The notes: generated by a model not told the origin, from the sequence alone. Numbered from the stretch's first letter, positions 16,137 through 25,617 are shown. The stretch is DNA of 64,000 nt from Paenirhodobacter populi (GCF_004022215.1 NZ_SAUZ01000018.1:1-64000), one strand, 5' to 3'. Made by a program: numbers and translations.

Positions 16137-16592
16137 ATGCGATTCACCTCCTACATGGATCTGGCGCTGGATGAGGCGCGGGCGGCGGCGGCACGCGGCG
16201 AGGTGCCGGTGGGCGCCGTCATCGTCGCGCCCGGCGGCCGGGTCGTCGCGCAGGCGGGAAACCGCACGCGGGAGCTGAAGGACCCGACGGCGCATGCCGA
16301 AATCCTCGCGCTCCGGACGGCCTGCGCGGCGGCGGGATCGGAGCGGCTGCCGGGGCATGATCTTTACGTCACGCTGGAACCCTGCCCGATGTGCGCCTCG
16401 GCCCTGTCGCAGGCACGGATCGCGCGGATCTATTATGGCGCGGCGGATCCGAAATCCGGCGGGGTGGCGCAGGGCCCGCGCGTCTTCGCCCATCCGCAAT
16501 GCCATCACGTGCCGGAAGTCTACGACGGAATCGCCGCACGTGAGGCGGAAGAGCTGCTGAAGCGGTTCTTCGCGGACAGGCGCGGCGCCTGA
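16137..16592 (+). CDS. tadA: tRNA-specific adenosine deaminase
   Basis: TadA converts the wobble adenosine of tRNA-Arg(ACG) to inosine. From ATG 16137 the protein has 151 residues with the zinc-binding, proton-shuttling HAE (His53, Glu55) and PCPMC (Cys83, Cys86) motifs of the CDA fold, and the C-terminal HHVPEVYDGI segment typical of TadA. AAGAAGGGGG lies just before this ATG. Starts at 16119 or 16155 are possible. A repeat module begins 10 nt after the stop. Confidence 0.94.
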   Translation: MRFTSYMDLALDEARAAAARGEVPVGAVIVAPGGRVVAQAGNRTRELKDPTAHAEILALRTACAAAGSERLPGHDLYVTLEPCPMCASALSQARIARIYYGAADPKSGGVAQGPRVFAHPQCHHVPEVYDGIAAREAEELLKRFFADRRGA

Positions 16593-16602
16593 ACCAACCG
16601 TC

Positions 16603-16667
16603 GCAGGGGGCGCTGCCCCCGTCTCCTTGCGGAGACTCCCCCGGGATATTTATGGAAGAATGAAGGC
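16603..16667 (+). repeat. Intergenic structured repeat, copy A
   Basis: Order of parts: palindrome GGGGG-CGCTG-CCCCC (16606-16620), stem-loop GTCTCC-TTGC-GGAGAC (16621-16636), core CCCCCGGGATATTTATGGAA (16638-16657), then GAATGAAGGC. It follows tadA in the sense direction and faces copy A' across about 120 bp. Confidence 0.85.
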
Positions 16668-16784
16668 AGGGGTGCGTCGGGCAAGGTGCGCAGTCAATCT
16701 GCGGCTCTTTCTGCCGGAAAGCGGCCTATGCGCTGTATTCCGGAACGGCCGGAGTGATTCCAAACCATCCGGCGCCCACTTATG

Positions 16785-16914
16785 CCTTTCATCTTTCCAC
16801 AAATATCCCGGGGGGTGAGCCGGGAAAAAGCGGCCTTCCGGTGGAAGGCCGTGCCCTAGCGAACGCGCGGCCCGTGGCCGTGCCGGGGCCGCAGGCCAAG
16901 AGGGGGTTGGCCCC
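16785..16914 (-). repeat. Intergenic structured repeat, copy A' (extended form)
   Basis: Read on the minus strand it starts at the base after the stop codon of the hydrolase at 16915: AGGGGCCAACCCCCT, GGCC-TGC-GGCC, a terminator hairpin, then the core CCCCCGGGATATTTGTGGAA (16814-16795) and AGATGAAAGGC. It is inverted relative to copy A. Confidence 0.8.
16822..16851 (-). terminator. Intrinsic terminator inside repeat A'
   Basis: Minus-strand stem CGGCCTTCC-ACC-GGAAGGCCG (16851-16831) followed by CTTTTTCCC. It ends the transcript of the UPF0173 hydrolase gene. Confidence 0.85.
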
Positions 16915-17607
16915 TTACAGCTCGATCGGGACCAGAACCTCGGGTTCGATCACCGCGACGTCGGGCAGTCCCTCGGCCAGCGCTTTCGCCGATTGTTCCA
17001 GAAGCGGGAAGGTCCGGTAATGGCAGGGGACCACCGTCCCGAAATCGAAATATTTCCGCGCGGCGAAGGCGGCGCCTTTCATGTCCATGGTGAAATGGCC
17101 GCCCGCGGACAGGATCCCGACATCGGGGCGGTAATATTCGCCGATCCAGCCCATGTCGGCCATGATCGTGGTGTCGCCCGACAGGTAGATCACCCGATCC
17201 TCGCCGGCGATGACATAGCCGACCTCGGAGCCCGCGTAGATCGGGCCGTTCGGCGATCCGAGAGAGGAGGAATGGCTTGCAGGAACCATCGACACTTTCG
17301 CGCCGCCAAGGTCCACCGTGCCGCCCTTGTTGTAGCCGATGCCCTCAATCCCTTCGCTTTCCTGCCAGAAACTGATCAGGTCGAAAATGCCCACGACGGG
17401 AATGCCCAGTTCCTTCGCCAGAGCCAGCGTGTCACCCGAATGGTCGCCATGGCCGTGGGTCAGCAGGATATGCGTGGCGCCGCGGATCGCCTCGTCCCGG
17501 CGCGCGGCCGGGAAGACCGGATTGCCCGTCATCCATGGGTCGATCAGGATCACCGCTTTTTCGATTTCAAGGCGAAAGCCCGAATGTCCAAGCCATGTCA
17601 GTTTCAT
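16915..17607 (-). CDS. UPF0173 metal-dependent hydrolase (metallo-beta-lactamase fold)
   Basis: A 230-residue metallo-beta-lactamase-fold protein. It begins MKLTWLGHSGFRLE and has the metal-binding motif THGHGDHSGDT, a further ligand His in PASHSSSLG, GDTTIMADM and PCHYRTFP near the end. This pattern defines the UPF0173 (YtkL-like) group, whose substrates are unknown. Start taken at the second of two adjacent ATGs (17607) because AGGAGGG is only 2 nt from the first. It is divergent from gatC and ends directly at a repeat module. Confidence 0.92.
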   Translation of the reverse strand: MKLTWLGHSGFRLEIEKAVILIDPWMTGNPVFPAARRDEAIRGATHILLTHGHGDHSGDTLALAKELGIPVVGIFDLISFWQESEGIEGIGYNKGGTVDLGGAKVSMVPASHSSSLGSPNGPIYAGSEVGYVIAGEDRVIYLSGDTTIMADMGWIGEYYRPDVGILSAGGHFTMDMKGAAFAARKYFDFGTVVPCHYRTFPLLEQSAKALAEGLPDVAVIEPEVLVPIEL

Positions 17608-17718
17608 CATGCCCTCCTGTGTCATTCCAATCCTAGCGTTCCGCGTCCGAAAGGGAAGCCGCGCTTGCAGCGACGGGCCTTGGGCGTTAAACCCGGCCCG
17701 AGAAAACCGGAGACCTGC

Positions 17719-18006
17719 ATGTCCATCGACATCGACACCGCCCGCAAGGTCGCGCATCTGGCGCGGATCAAAGTGGCCGAGGAGGATCTAGCCCGGCTGG
17801 CCGAGCAGCTTTCGGGCATCCTGACCTTCATGGAACAGCTCAACGAGGTGGATGTCGAGGGCATCGAGCCGATGACCTCCGTCACGCCGATGCGGCTGAA
17901 GCGGCGCGCCGACGTGGTGACGGACGGCGGTTACCCGGAAAAGATCCTGTCGAACGCACCCGACGCCCGCGAGGGCTTCTTTGCCGTGCCGAAGGTGGTG
18001 GAATGA
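17719..18006 (+). CDS. gatC: Aspartyl/glutamyl-tRNA amidotransferase subunit C
   Basis: GatC is the small stabilising subunit of GatCAB, which amidates Glu-tRNA(Gln) and Asp-tRNA(Asn). The 95 residues have the usual VAHLARIKV start, the [19 protein letters not shown] segment and the C-terminal [11 protein letters not shown] tail. GGAG lies 8 nt before ATG. It overlaps gatA by 4 nt (ATGA). gatB is not in the window. Confidence 0.96.
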   Translation: MSIDIDTARKVAHLARIKVAEEDLARLAEQLSGILTFMEQLNEVDVEGIEPMTSVTPMRLKRRADVVTDGGYPEKILSNAPDAREGFFAVPKVVE

Positions 18007-19481
18007 GCCTGAACCAACTGACGATTGCCGAGGCCCGCGACGCGCTGCGCAAGGGCGATGCGACCTCTGTCGAGATCACCGAAGCCTGCATCGCCGCCAT
18101 CGACGGCGCCGATGCGCTGAACGCCTATTGCGCCAAGACGCCCGAGATCGCTCTGGAGCAGGCGAAGGCGGCGGATGCGCGGATCAGGGCGGGCGACGCG
18201 CCCGCGATGTGTGGCATCCCGGTGGGGGTGAAGGATCTGTTCTGCACGAAGGGCGTGACCTCGCAGGCGGCGTCGAACATCCTTGCGGGGTTCAGGCCGG
18301 AATATGAATCGACCGTGACGCAGAACCTGTGGGATGCGGGCGCGGTGATGCTGGGCAAGCTCGGCATGGATGAATTCGCCATGGGCTCGACCACGGAATC
18401 GTCGTGCTACGGGCCGGTGGTGAACCCGTGGAAGGTCGATGACCGCAAGCGGGCACCGGGCGGTTCCTCGGGCGGGTCCGCGGCGGCGGTGTCGGCCGAT
18501 CTGTGCCTTGCGGCGACGGCGACGGATACCGGCGGCTCGATCCGTCAGCCCGCGGCCTTCACCGGCACGGTGGGGATCAAGCCGACCTATGGGCGCGTCT
18601 CCCGCTGGGGGGTGATCGCCTATGCCTCGTCGCTGGATCAGGCGGGGCCGATCACCAAATCGGTGCGCGACGCGGCGATCATGCTGGGCACGATGGCCTC
18701 GGTCGATGCGAAGGATTCGACCTCGGCCGATATTCCGGTGCCGGATTTCGAGGCGGCGCTGACCGGCGACATCCGCGGCAAGCGGATCGGCATTCCGCGC
18801 GAATACCGGGTCGAGGGCATGTCGGACGAACTGGCGAAGTTCTGGGACGATGGCGCCGCGATGCTGAAGGATGCGGGGGCCGAGATCGTCGATATCTCGC
18901 TGCCGCATGCGAAATACGCGCTGCCCGCCTATTACGTGATCGCGCCGGCGGAAGCGTCATCGAACCTCGCGCGGTATGACGGGGTGCGTTATGGCCACCG
19001 CGCGCATCTGGCGGCGGGGGATGGCATCGTCGAGATGTATGAAAAGACCCGCGCCGAGGGATTTGGCCCCGAGGTGCAGCGCCGCGTCATGATCGGCACC
19101 TATGTGCTGTCGGCGGGCTTCTACGACGCCTATTACAACCGCGCCCGCAAGGTCCGCGCGCTGATCAAGCGCGACTTCGAGCAGGTATTCGCCGCGGGCA
19201 TCGACGCGATCCTCGCGCCTGCCACGCCGACCTCGGCGCTGGAGCTGGGCGCGCTCAACGATGCCTCGCCGGTCGAGATGTATCTGAACGACGTGTTCAC
19301 CGTGACGCTGAACCTTGCCGGGCTGCCCGGCGTGTCGGTGCCGGTGGGGCTGGACGGCAAGGGGCTGCCGATGGGGCTGCAACTGATCGGCCGGCCGTGG
19401 GAAGAGGGCGATCTGCTCAATCAGGCCCTTGTCTTGGAACGCGCGGCAGGGTTCACTCATAAACCTGCGAAATGGTGGTGA
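18003..19481 (+). CDS. gatA: Aspartyl/glutamyl-tRNA amidotransferase subunit A
   Basis: GatA is the amidase subunit that releases ammonia from glutamine for transamidation. In 492 residues it shows the Ser-cisSer-Lys triad of the amidase signature family: Lys in VGVKDLF, Ser in [11 protein letters not shown], and Ser in [12 protein letters not shown]. The C-terminal [20 protein letters not shown] is also typical. Coupled to gatC by overlap; the next gene's region overlaps the end. Confidence 0.97.
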   Translation: MSLNQLTIAEARDALRKGDATSVEITEACIAAIDGADALNAYCAKTPEIALEQAKAADARIRAGDAPAMCGIPVGVKDLFCTKGVTSQAASNILAGFRPEYESTVTQNLWDAGAVMLGKLGMDEFAMGSTTESSCYGPVVNPWKVDDRKRAPGGSSGGSAAAVSADLCLAATATDTGGSIRQPAAFTGTVGIKPTYGRVSRWGVIAYASSLDQAGPITKSVRDAAIMLGTMASVDAKDSTSADIPVPDFEAALTGDIRGKRIGIPREYRVEGMSDELAKFWDDGAAMLKDAGAEIVDISLPHAKYALPAYYVIAPAEASSNLARYDGVRYGHRAHLAAGDGIVEMYEKTRAEGFGPEVQRRVMIGTYVLSAGFYDAYYNRARKVRALIKRDFEQVFAAGIDAILAPATPTSALELGALNDASPVEMYLNDVFTVTLNLAGLPGVSVPVGLDGKGLPMGLQLIGRPWEEGDLLNQALVLERAAGFTHKPAKWW

Positions 19482-19492
19482 CGGGGACGACG

Positions 19493-20101
19493 ATGAAATC
19501 GGTTGCGCTTCTTGTTCTGGCAGGTCTGGCGGTGGCGGGCTGTTCCGCGCAGAATACGGCGTCCGGCGACAATTATCAGGCCTATCTGCGCAACCATTCC
19601 ACCGGCACGCAGGCGCCGGCCGTGACCGGGGATACCGGCTACGGCGAGGCGGCGGGCGGTTTCGGCGCGCCGGATGAGCCGGTGAGCACGGGGTCCATCG
19701 GGGCGGATACGCTGGCGGTCCTCAGACAGACGGCACCGGCAGGCGTGTCGAATTTCGTCGATGAGGTGCCGGCGGCGCAGGCCCCGGTCTCGAATGCGCC
19801 GGTCTATGGCGGAACGGTCAGCAGCGCGGGCAGCGTGCCGGTGACCGGCACCTCCGGTCCCAATCTGGCGGCCTATGCGCTGTCGGTCGATCATGCGCCG
19901 GGGCAGGCGGTCTATCCGCGCGGCGGGTTCCACCTGACCTCGACCGAGCGGGCCTGCGCGAAATTCCCCTCCTCCGACCGGGCGCAGATGGCGTTTCTGG
20001 AAAAGGGCGGGCCGCAGAGCGACAGGCTGAACCTCGACCCCGATGGCGACGGTTTCGCCTGCGGCTGGGATCCGCGTCCGTTCCAGCTTGCCCGGCAGTA
20101 G
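19493..20101 (+). CDS. Putative lipoprotein with C-terminal excalibur-like calcium motif
   Basis: From ATG 19493 the 202 residues begin with a lipoprotein signal (MKSVALLVLAGLAVAGC, Cys17). The middle is Thr/Ala/Gly-rich and probably flexible. The C-terminus holds DRLNLDPDGDGFACGWDP, the DxDxDGxxCE-like calcium loop found in excalibur domains of surface proteins. An ATG at 19472 inside gatA is in frame, but it would place seven residues before the signal peptide. It is followed without a gap by a murein amidase gene, so an envelope role is likely. Confidence 0.78.
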   Translation: MKSVALLVLAGLAVAGCSAQNTASGDNYQAYLRNHSTGTQAPAVTGDTGYGEAAGGFGAPDEPVSTGSIGADTLAVLRQTAPAGVSNFVDEVPAAQAPVSNAPVYGGTVSSAGSVPVTGTSGPNLAAYALSVDHAPGQAVYPRGGFHLTSTERACAKFPSSDRAQMAFLEKGGPQSDRLNLDPDGDGFACGWDPRPFQLARQ

Positions 20102-20779
20102 GTGTTTCCCTCGCCGAACCACGGCCCGCGCCGGGACGGTGCGCGGCCCGAGTTGATCATTCTGCATTACACAGGCATGACAAGCTGCGCGGCGGCGCGT
20201 GCGCGGCTGTGCGATCCCGTGGCCGAGGTTTCCGCCCATTGGCTGATCGCCGAGGATGGCCGAACCGAGGCGCTGGTCCCCGAAGAGATGCGCGCCTGGC
20301 ATGCGGGCGCGGGAAGCTGGCAGGGGCGGGGGGACGTCAATTCCCGCTCGATCGGGATCGAGATCGCCAATCCCGGTGACCGGCCCTTTCCCGAGCCGCA
20401 GATGGCGGCGCTTGAGCGCCTGCTGCCGGCGATCATGCACCGCTGGCGGATCGCGCCCGAAGCGATCATCGCGCATTCCGACATGGCGCCGGGGCGCAAG
20501 ATCGACCCGGGACCGCGCTTCGACTGGCGCAGGCTGGCGCGGCAGGGGCTGGCGGTCTGGCCCGTGGCGCGGCCGCCGCTGACGCCGGACACCGGGGCGT
20601 TCGCGGCGCTGGCGCAGGCCTTCGGCTATCCCGACGCGCCGGTCGAGGTGCTGCTGCCGGCCTTCCGGCTGCGGTTCCGGCCGTGCTGGCAGGGGCCGCT
20701 CGACGGCACCGACATGGCGCTGATCGCGGATCTGGCGGGGCGGTTCGGCGCGGATGGCGGAGCGTGGCGCGCCGGATAG
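20102..20779 (+). CDS. N-acetylmuramoyl-L-alanine amidase (AmpD-like)
   Basis: A 225-residue Amidase_2 domain protein that should cleave the bond between MurNAc and L-Ala in peptidoglycan or its fragments. Zinc ligands are visible as His in LIILHYTGM and His in IIAHSDMAPGRKIDPGP, with VSAHWLI and AWHAGAGSW between. There is no signal peptide, so it fits the cytoplasmic AmpD-type recycling enzymes. The GTG start directly follows the upstream TAG (TAG-GTG). A repeat module begins at the base after its stop. Confidence 0.9.
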   Translation: MFPSPNHGPRRDGARPELIILHYTGMTSCAAARARLCDPVAEVSAHWLIAEDGRTEALVPEEMRAWHAGAGSWQGRGDVNSRSIGIEIANPGDRPFPEPQMAALERLLPAIMHRWRIAPEAIIAHSDMAPGRKIDPGPRFDWRRLARQGLAVWPVARPPLTPDTGAFAALAQAFGYPDAPVEVLLPAFRLRFRPCWQGPLDGTDMALIADLAGRFGADGGAWRAG

Positions 20780-20890
20780 GGGGCAGGGGGCCAGCCCCCT
20801 CGCGCGTGTCCCCCATTCGGCGGGACGTCCTTCCACTGGAAGGCCGTCTGATCCGCCTCATCCCCGGGATATTTTGGAAAGATGAAAGGC
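20780..20890 (+). repeat. Intergenic structured repeat, copy B
   Basis: Begins at the stop of the amidase: AGGGGGCCAGCCCCCT (about 20785-20801), a stem CCTTCC-ACT-GGAAGG (20829-20843), then the core CCCCGGGATATTTTGGAAA (20862-20880; two bases shorter than the others) and GATGAAAGGC. The stem matches that of copy A' except for the loop. Confidence 0.8.
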
Positions 20891-20989
20891 AGAAGGGGCG
20901 GTTCGGATGGTCTTGCGATCCGTTCCCGGCGCCGAACTCCGGTTCTGCCTTCGGCTTTACGGAAAAACGCCGGCCGGATGGTTTCGCGA

Positions 20990-21018
20990 TTGACCTTCGC
21001 CGGGGCGGGACCTATGTC
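20990..21018 (+). promoter_or_regulatory. Promoter of rnpB
   Basis: -35 TTGACC (20990-20995), a 17-bp spacer and -10 TATGTC (21013-21018), placing the start about 7 nt on, at the 5' arm of the P1 helix. The upstream block ATGGTTTCGCG is shared with the rpmG promoter. Confidence 0.82.
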
Positions 21019-21025
21019 CCGTGAC

Positions 21026-21424
21026 GCGCGGATGGCTGGATGACCGCGGCTTCCCATAGCTCCGTCTTGCGGACAGCTGGGAGGACGAGGAAAGTCCGGA
21101 CTCCATGAAGCGACGGTGCCGGATAACGTCCGGCGGGGGTAACCCCAGGGAAAGCGCAACAGAGAACAGACCGCCATGGTCTCGGCCATGGTAAGGGTGA
21201 AACGGTGGGGTAAGAGCCCACCGCGGGACTGGCAACAGGACCGGCTTGGCAAGCCCCACCGGGAGCAACGCCGAATAGGGATCGCGCGCCGCCTTGGCGG
21301 CAGGGGAGCTTCGCCCCGAGCGGTCCGGGTTGGCGGCTTGAGACGGCGCGTGAGCGTGCGTCCAGAGGAATGGTCATCCAGGGGGCAACCCCGGACAGAA
21401 TCCGGCTTACAGGCCATCCGCGCA
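21026..21424 (+). ncRNA. rnpB: RNase P RNA (class A)
   Basis: The catalytic RNA that matures tRNA 5' ends. The conserved core GAGGAAAGTCCGGACTCC lies near 21080 and the 3' side has GACAGAATCCGGCTTAC. The ends pair as helix P1 (GCGCGGATGGC at 21026-21036 with GCCATCCGCGC at 21413-21423). The roughly 400-nt length suits alphaproteobacterial forms. Confidence 0.96.
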
Positions 21425-21539
21425 GATTTTGGCTCATGACATTCACCCGCACGGCGATGATGCGAATTTCGTTGCTGAAATCGCCCGTTCCATGCCCATA
21501 TTGAGGGCACAGAGCGATCATTCACCAAGGGGGACCCGA

Positions 21540-22250
21540 ATGAGCTTCGTCAAGACGCTGGCCACGCTGGCCGTTGGTTTCGCCGCTGCGCGCGGCGTGC
21601 AGAAATACCGCGAAGTCGGCGGGATGGGAGGCGTGAAGGACGCGCTGCGCAATGTCGGCGCGCCGGGCGGGGTGGCCGACCAGATGGGCACCTATGCCGA
21701 AAAGCTGGGCGTGCCCGGCGGCAAGGAGGCCGTGCGCGACATGTTCACCAAATTCGGCACGCAGGCCGCCACGGCGACCGAGGCGACCGAGGCCGGGTTG
21801 AACAACCTGATGGGGGCGATGACCGCCGCTTCCTCGGCCGGGGCCAAGGGGCTGGGCGACCTGTTGCAGGCGGCGACAGCGGGCACGCCGGTCAACACGA
21901 TCATGGAAGAGCAGGCCAAGCTGATGATCCGCGCGATGATCCAGGCGGCCAAGGCCGACGGCGAAATCGACGCCGAGGAACGCGCGAAGATCATGGACCA
22001 TCTGGGCGACGCGACCGAGGACGAGCTGGCCTTCGTCAACGCCGAGCTGGAGGCGCCGGTCGACGTGGCGGGGCTGGCGGCCTCGGTGCAGGACAGCGCC
22101 AAGGCGCAGGTCTATTCCGCGGCGCTGATGGCGATCACCGTCGACAGCGAGCCGGAGAAGCAATATCTGCGGCAGCTTGCGGCGGCGCTTGGTCTCGATC
22201 CGGCGAAAGTGGCGGAGATCCACAAGTCGATGGGCAAGCCCGAGGTCTGA
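21540..22250 (+). CDS. DUF533/TerB-like domain protein
   Basis: A 236-residue protein. The N-terminus has a weakly hydrophobic segment (FVKTLATLAVGFAAARGV), then a Gly/Ala-rich linker. Residues 120-232 form a DUF533 (TerB-like) helical domain with MIQAAKADGEIDAEERAKIMDHL and acidic residues that could bind metal. YebE-type proteins of this family sit in the inner membrane and respond to envelope stress in E. coli; the role here is unknown. ATG 21540 follows AAGGGGGA. It lies about 115 nt downstream of rnpB. Confidence 0.85.
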   Translation: MSFVKTLATLAVGFAAARGVQKYREVGGMGGVKDALRNVGAPGGVADQMGTYAEKLGVPGGKEAVRDMFTKFGTQAATATEATEAGLNNLMGAMTAASSAGAKGLGDLLQAATAGTPVNTIMEEQAKLMIRAMIQAAKADGEIDAEERAKIMDHLGDATEDELAFVNAELEAPVDVAGLAASVQDSAKAQVYSAALMAITVDSEPEKQYLRQLAAALGLDPAKVAEIHKSMGKPEV

Positions 22251-22305
22251 TCCCCATATGCGGGGTAGGGATATGAAAAATCCGCCCCGCAACATGGTTT
22301 CGCGG

Positions 22306-22333
22306 TTGACTCCGGGCCTGTTCCCGCTAAAAG
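22306..22333 (+). promoter_or_regulatory. Promoter of rpmG
   Basis: -35 TTGACT (22306-22311), 16-bp spacer, -10 TAAAAG (22328-22333). It shares ATGGTTTCGCG-TTGAC with the rnpB promoter (16 of 17 positions). Confidence 0.65.
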
Positions 22334-22394
22334 GCGGGCAACAAGGAATTCCGGGGGCGATGGTCGTGTCTCCCTCGTCTGTAGGAGATAAGAA

Positions 22395-22562
22395 ATGGCG
22401 AAGCCGACGACGATCAAGATCCGTCTGAACTCGACGGCGGGCACCGGGCACTTCTATGTGACCAAGAAGAATGCCCGCACCATGACCGAAAAGATGGCCG
22501 TGAACAAATACGATCCGGTTGTCCGCAAGCATGTCGAATACAAGGAAGGCAAGATCAAGTAA
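22395..22562 (+). CDS. rpmG: 50S ribosomal protein L33
   Basis: A 55-residue L33 ([20 protein letters not shown] then [10 protein letters not shown]). It is the cysteine-free type: no CxxC pairs are present, so no zinc is bound. AGGAG is 8 nt before ATG. Its own promoter and terminator make it a single-gene unit. Confidence 0.97.
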   Translation: MAKPTTIKIRLNSTAGTGHFYVTKKNARTMTEKMAVNKYDPVVRKHVEYKEGKIK

Positions 22563-22587
22563 GATCTGCCTTTCCGGACGAGACAGA

Positions 22588-22615
22588 GGCCGCGCGATTG
22601 CGCGGCCTTTTTCTT
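22588..22615 (+). terminator. Intrinsic terminator of rpmG
   Basis: Stem GGCCGCGC-GATT-GCGCGGCC (22588-22607) followed by TTTTTCTTT, 25 nt after the stop. Confidence 0.95.
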
Positions 22616-22808
22616 TGGCGGCAAGGTGAGTGCCCTGTCATCAAGATCGACGAAGCCATTGGCCCCATGTCGCCTGAATCTATTGTCACCACTCGCAACG
22701 CCCGCACACCCTGAACCGATGTGGCATGCCGGCTTCAGGGGGGCACCCTGCTGATCGGAAAATAGACTTGGCCCCGAGCTGGCCGCCAAAACGTGCTATG
22801 CGGTCGCC

Positions 22809-23702
22809 ATGAGGCATCGTGGACGCATATTTTCCTGCCGCCTGACCAGCCATGGCCCCGGAGACGCGCTGGACCATGGCGCGCCGGTTTTTCCCTACTG
22901 GAGCTTTACGAAGACCGTAATTGCGATCTGCGCCCTGAAACTTGCGGAGCAGGGCAAGATCGACCTGAACGTGGCTCTGCCGGGACACGGATTCACACTG
23001 GTCCAATTGCTGAACCATACTTCCGGATTGCCTGATTACCGCACCCTTCCGGAATATCGGCAATCGGTTGCGGATGATGAAAAGCCGTGGCCACGACACC
23101 GACTTATCCACGCCGCGATGAGACAGGGCATGCTGTTCGCGCCCGGGACGGGCTGGTTCTATTCGAACATCGGATACATGCTCGCCCGCGACCTTATCGA
23201 GGATGTGGCGCAAACATCATTTTCAGTCCTCTTCCGTCGGTTTGTCGGTGATGAGCTTGGACTGCAAAGTGTTCGCCTTGCGACCACCAGAGAAGAGTTC
23301 TCTCAGGTCTTCTGGGAGGCTGCAAAATCATATGATCCGGGATGGGTCGGTCACGGTTGCCTGATCGGAACCGCCCATGATGCGGCGAGGATCCTTCACG
23401 GGCTTTTCTCCGGACGGCTGCTGAACGATGAGATGCTGGGCCGGATGATGTCCCGTCATCCTCTGGGACGTGCGATCGAAGGCAGGCCGTGGACGGAATG
23501 CGGTTATGCTCTGGGTCTGATGAGCGGTGCCTTCGGCAATCTCGGCAGGGCAATCGGGCATTCTGGCGGCGGGCCCTTTTGCGTGAATGCGGTCTACCAC
23601 TTTCCCGACCTGAGCGAGCCGGTCACAGTCGCCTGTTTCACGGATGGAGACGATGAAGGAGCAGCCGAATTTGCCGCCCGTGGATGCGTGGCAGGCGAAT
23701 GA
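22809..23702 (+). CDS. Serine hydrolase (class C beta-lactamase/DD-peptidase family), N-terminus short
   Basis: A 297-residue PF00144-type protein. The SxxK motif is S32-F-T-K35, the YxN motif Y118-S-N120, and HSGGG near residue 257 serves as the KTG-like box. The ORF begins only 31 residues before SxxK, while the family usually has 50-70. Upstream, in-frame sequence (LAAKTCYAVA) looks like the missing strand but has no usual start codon before a TGA at 22752. So either a rare start is used or the 5' end has been lost. The gene is visibly less GC-rich than its neighbours, which hints at transfer. Substrate unknown. Confidence 0.78.
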   Translation: MRHRGRIFSCRLTSHGPGDALDHGAPVFPYWSFTKTVIAICALKLAEQGKIDLNVALPGHGFTLVQLLNHTSGLPDYRTLPEYRQSVADDEKPWPRHRLIHAAMRQGMLFAPGTGWFYSNIGYMLARDLIEDVAQTSFSVLFRRFVGDELGLQSVRLATTREEFSQVFWEAAKSYDPGWVGHGCLIGTAHDAARILHGLFSGRLLNDEMLGRMMSRHPLGRAIEGRPWTECGYALGLMSGAFGNLGRAIGHSGGGPFCVNAVYHFPDLSEPVTVACFTDGDDEGAAEFAARGCVAGE

Positions 23703-23749
23703 CCGGAAAATTCCGGAATCTGTGATCCCGCGACATGGCTTGCCCAAAG

Positions 23750-23780
23750 AAAAAGCCCCGCATCCGATGCGGGGCTTTTT
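23750..23780. terminator. Bidirectional terminator between the serine hydrolase and typA
   Basis: Symmetric AAAAAGCCCCGCATCCGAT then GCGGGGCTTTTT, a 10-bp GC stem with A- and T-runs on either side. It suits both converging genes. Confidence 0.95.
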
Positions 23781-23793
23781 CCTTTCAGGCCGT

Positions 23794-25617
23794 TCAGTCC
23801 GCAGAGGCGCGGGCGGCGCGTTTGCGTTCGTTCGGATCGAGGTAGCGCTTGCGCAGGCGCACGATCTTGGGCGTGACCTCGACCAGCTCGTCGTCGTTGA
23901 TATAGGCGATCGCCGCTTCGAGCGACATCCGCACCGGCGGCGTCAGGCGCACGGCCTCGTCCGTGCCCGAGGCGCGGACGTTGGTCAGCTTCTTGCCGCG
24001 GATCGGGTTGACCTCAAGGTCGTTCTCACGCGAATGCTCGCCGATGATCATGCCGACATAGACCTGTTCCTGCGCGCCGATGAACAGCTTGCCGCGATCC
24101 TCGAGCCCCCAGAGGCCGTAGGCGACGGAAACGCCGTTCTCCATCGACACCAGCACGCCCTGACGACGGCCGGTGATCGTGCCCTTGTAAGGGGCCCAGG
24201 AATGGAAGATCCGGTTGAGCACGCCGTTGCCGCGCGTGTCGGTCATGAACTCGCCCTGATAGCCGATCAGCCCGCGCGAGGGGACATGCGCGACGATGCG
24301 GGTCTTGCCGACGCCGGCGGGCTTCATCTCGACCAGATCGCCCTTGCGGTTGCCGGTCAGCTTTTCGATCACGACGCCGGAATATTCGTCGTCCACGTCG
24401 ATGATGACTTCCTCGACGGGTTCCAGCCGTTCGCCGTTCTCTTCGCGGAAGATCACGCGCGGGCGGGAGATCGACAGTTCGAACCCTTCGCGGCGCATGT
24501 TCTCGATCAGCACGCCCATCTGCAATTCGCCACGGCCCGAGACGACGAAGGCCTCGCCGCCGGGGGTATCCTCGACGCGGATGGCGACGTTGATCTCGGC
24601 TTCCTTCATCAGGCGCTCGCGGATGACGCGCGACTGCACCTTGGTGCCGTCACGGCCGGCGAGCGGCGAATCGTTGATGCCGAAGGTGACGGAGATGGTC
24701 GGCGGGTCGATCGGCTGCGCCGGAAGGGCGGTGTCCACCTCGGGCGCGCAGAGCGTGTCGGCCACGGTCGCCTTGGACATGCCGGCGATGGTGACGATGT
24801 CGCCCGCCTCGGCCTCGTCGATCGGCTGCTGGCCCAGCCCGCGGAAGGCGAGGATCTTGGTCGCGCGGAACTGTTCGAGCCGCTCGCCGTCGCGGCTCAG
24901 CGCCTTGAGCGTGTCGCCGACCTTCAGCTTGCCCGCCTCGACCCGCCCGGTCAGCAGACGGCCAAGGAAGGGATCGGCGCCAAGCGTCGTCGCCAGCATC
25001 TGGAAGGGTTCGCCCGCGCGGGCGATCTGCTTCGGCGCCTCGACATGGCGCACGATCAGGTCGAACAGCGCCGACAGATCCTTGCGCGGGCCGTCGAGGC
25101 TTTCATCCGCCCAACCGCCGATGCCCGAGGCATAGACATAGGGGAAATCGAGCTGTTCGTCCGTCGCGCCGAGGTTGGCGAACAGGTCGAAGACCTCGTT
25201 CAGCGTGCGCTCGGGTTCGGCGGCGGGCTTGTCGACCTTGTTCAGCACGACGATCGGCTTCAGCCCGAGCGCCAGCGCCTTGGAGGTGACGAATTTCGTC
25301 TGCGGCATCGGGCCTTCGGCCGCGTCGACCAGCAGGCAGACGCCGTCCACCATCGACAGGATGCGTTCCACCTCGCCGCCGAAATCGGCGTGGCCGGGAG
25401 TGTCGACGATGTTGATCCGCGTGCCCTTCCATTCGACCGAGGTGCATTTCGCCAGAATGGTGATGCCGCGTTCGCGTTCGATGTCGTTGCTGTCCATCGC
25501 GCGTTCCGCCACCGCCTGGTTTTCGCGGAAGGCGCCCGATTGGCTCAGAAGCTTGTCGACCAGCGTCGTCTTGCCGTGGTCAACGTGTGCGATGATCGCA
25601 ATATTGCGAATGTCCAT
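23794..25617 (-). CDS. typA: Ribosome-associated GTPase TypA/BipA
   Basis: A 607-residue translational GTPase related to EF-G that binds the 70S ribosome and helps 50S assembly and stress adaptation. G1 [10 protein letters not shown]3 [10 protein letters not shown] and G4 NKVDKP are present. The C-terminal half has the BipA-specific [17 protein letters not shown] and the positively charged end ([14 protein letters not shown]). Full length, start ATG 25617. It shares a bidirectional terminator with the convergent serine hydrolase. Confidence 0.97.
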   Translation of the reverse strand: MDIRNIAIIAHVDHGKTTLVDKLLSQSGAFRENQAVAERAMDSNDIERERGITILAKCTSVEWKGTRINIVDTPGHADFGGEVERILSMVDGVCLLVDAAEGPMPQTKFVTSKALALGLKPIVVLNKVDKPAAEPERTLNEVFDLFANLGATDEQLDFPYVYASGIGGWADESLDGPRKDLSALFDLIVRHVEAPKQIARAGEPFQMLATTLGADPFLGRLLTGRVEAGKLKVGDTLKALSRDGERLEQFRATKILAFRGLGQQPIDEAEAGDIVTIAGMSKATVADTLCAPEVDTALPAQPIDPPTISVTFGINDSPLAGRDGTKVQSRVIRERLMKEAEINVAIRVEDTPGGEAFVVSGRGELQMGVLIENMRREGFELSISRPRVIFREENGERLEPVEEVIIDVDDEYSGVVIEKLTGNRKGDLVEMKPAGVGKTRIVAHVPSRGLIGYQGEFMTDTRGNGVLNRIFHSWAPYKGTITGRRQGVLVSMENGVSVAYGLWGLEDRGKLFIGAQEQVYVGMIIGEHSRENDLEVNPIRGKKLTNVRASGTDEAVRLTPPVRMSLEAAIAYINDDELVEVTPKIVRLRKRYLDPNERKRAARASAD

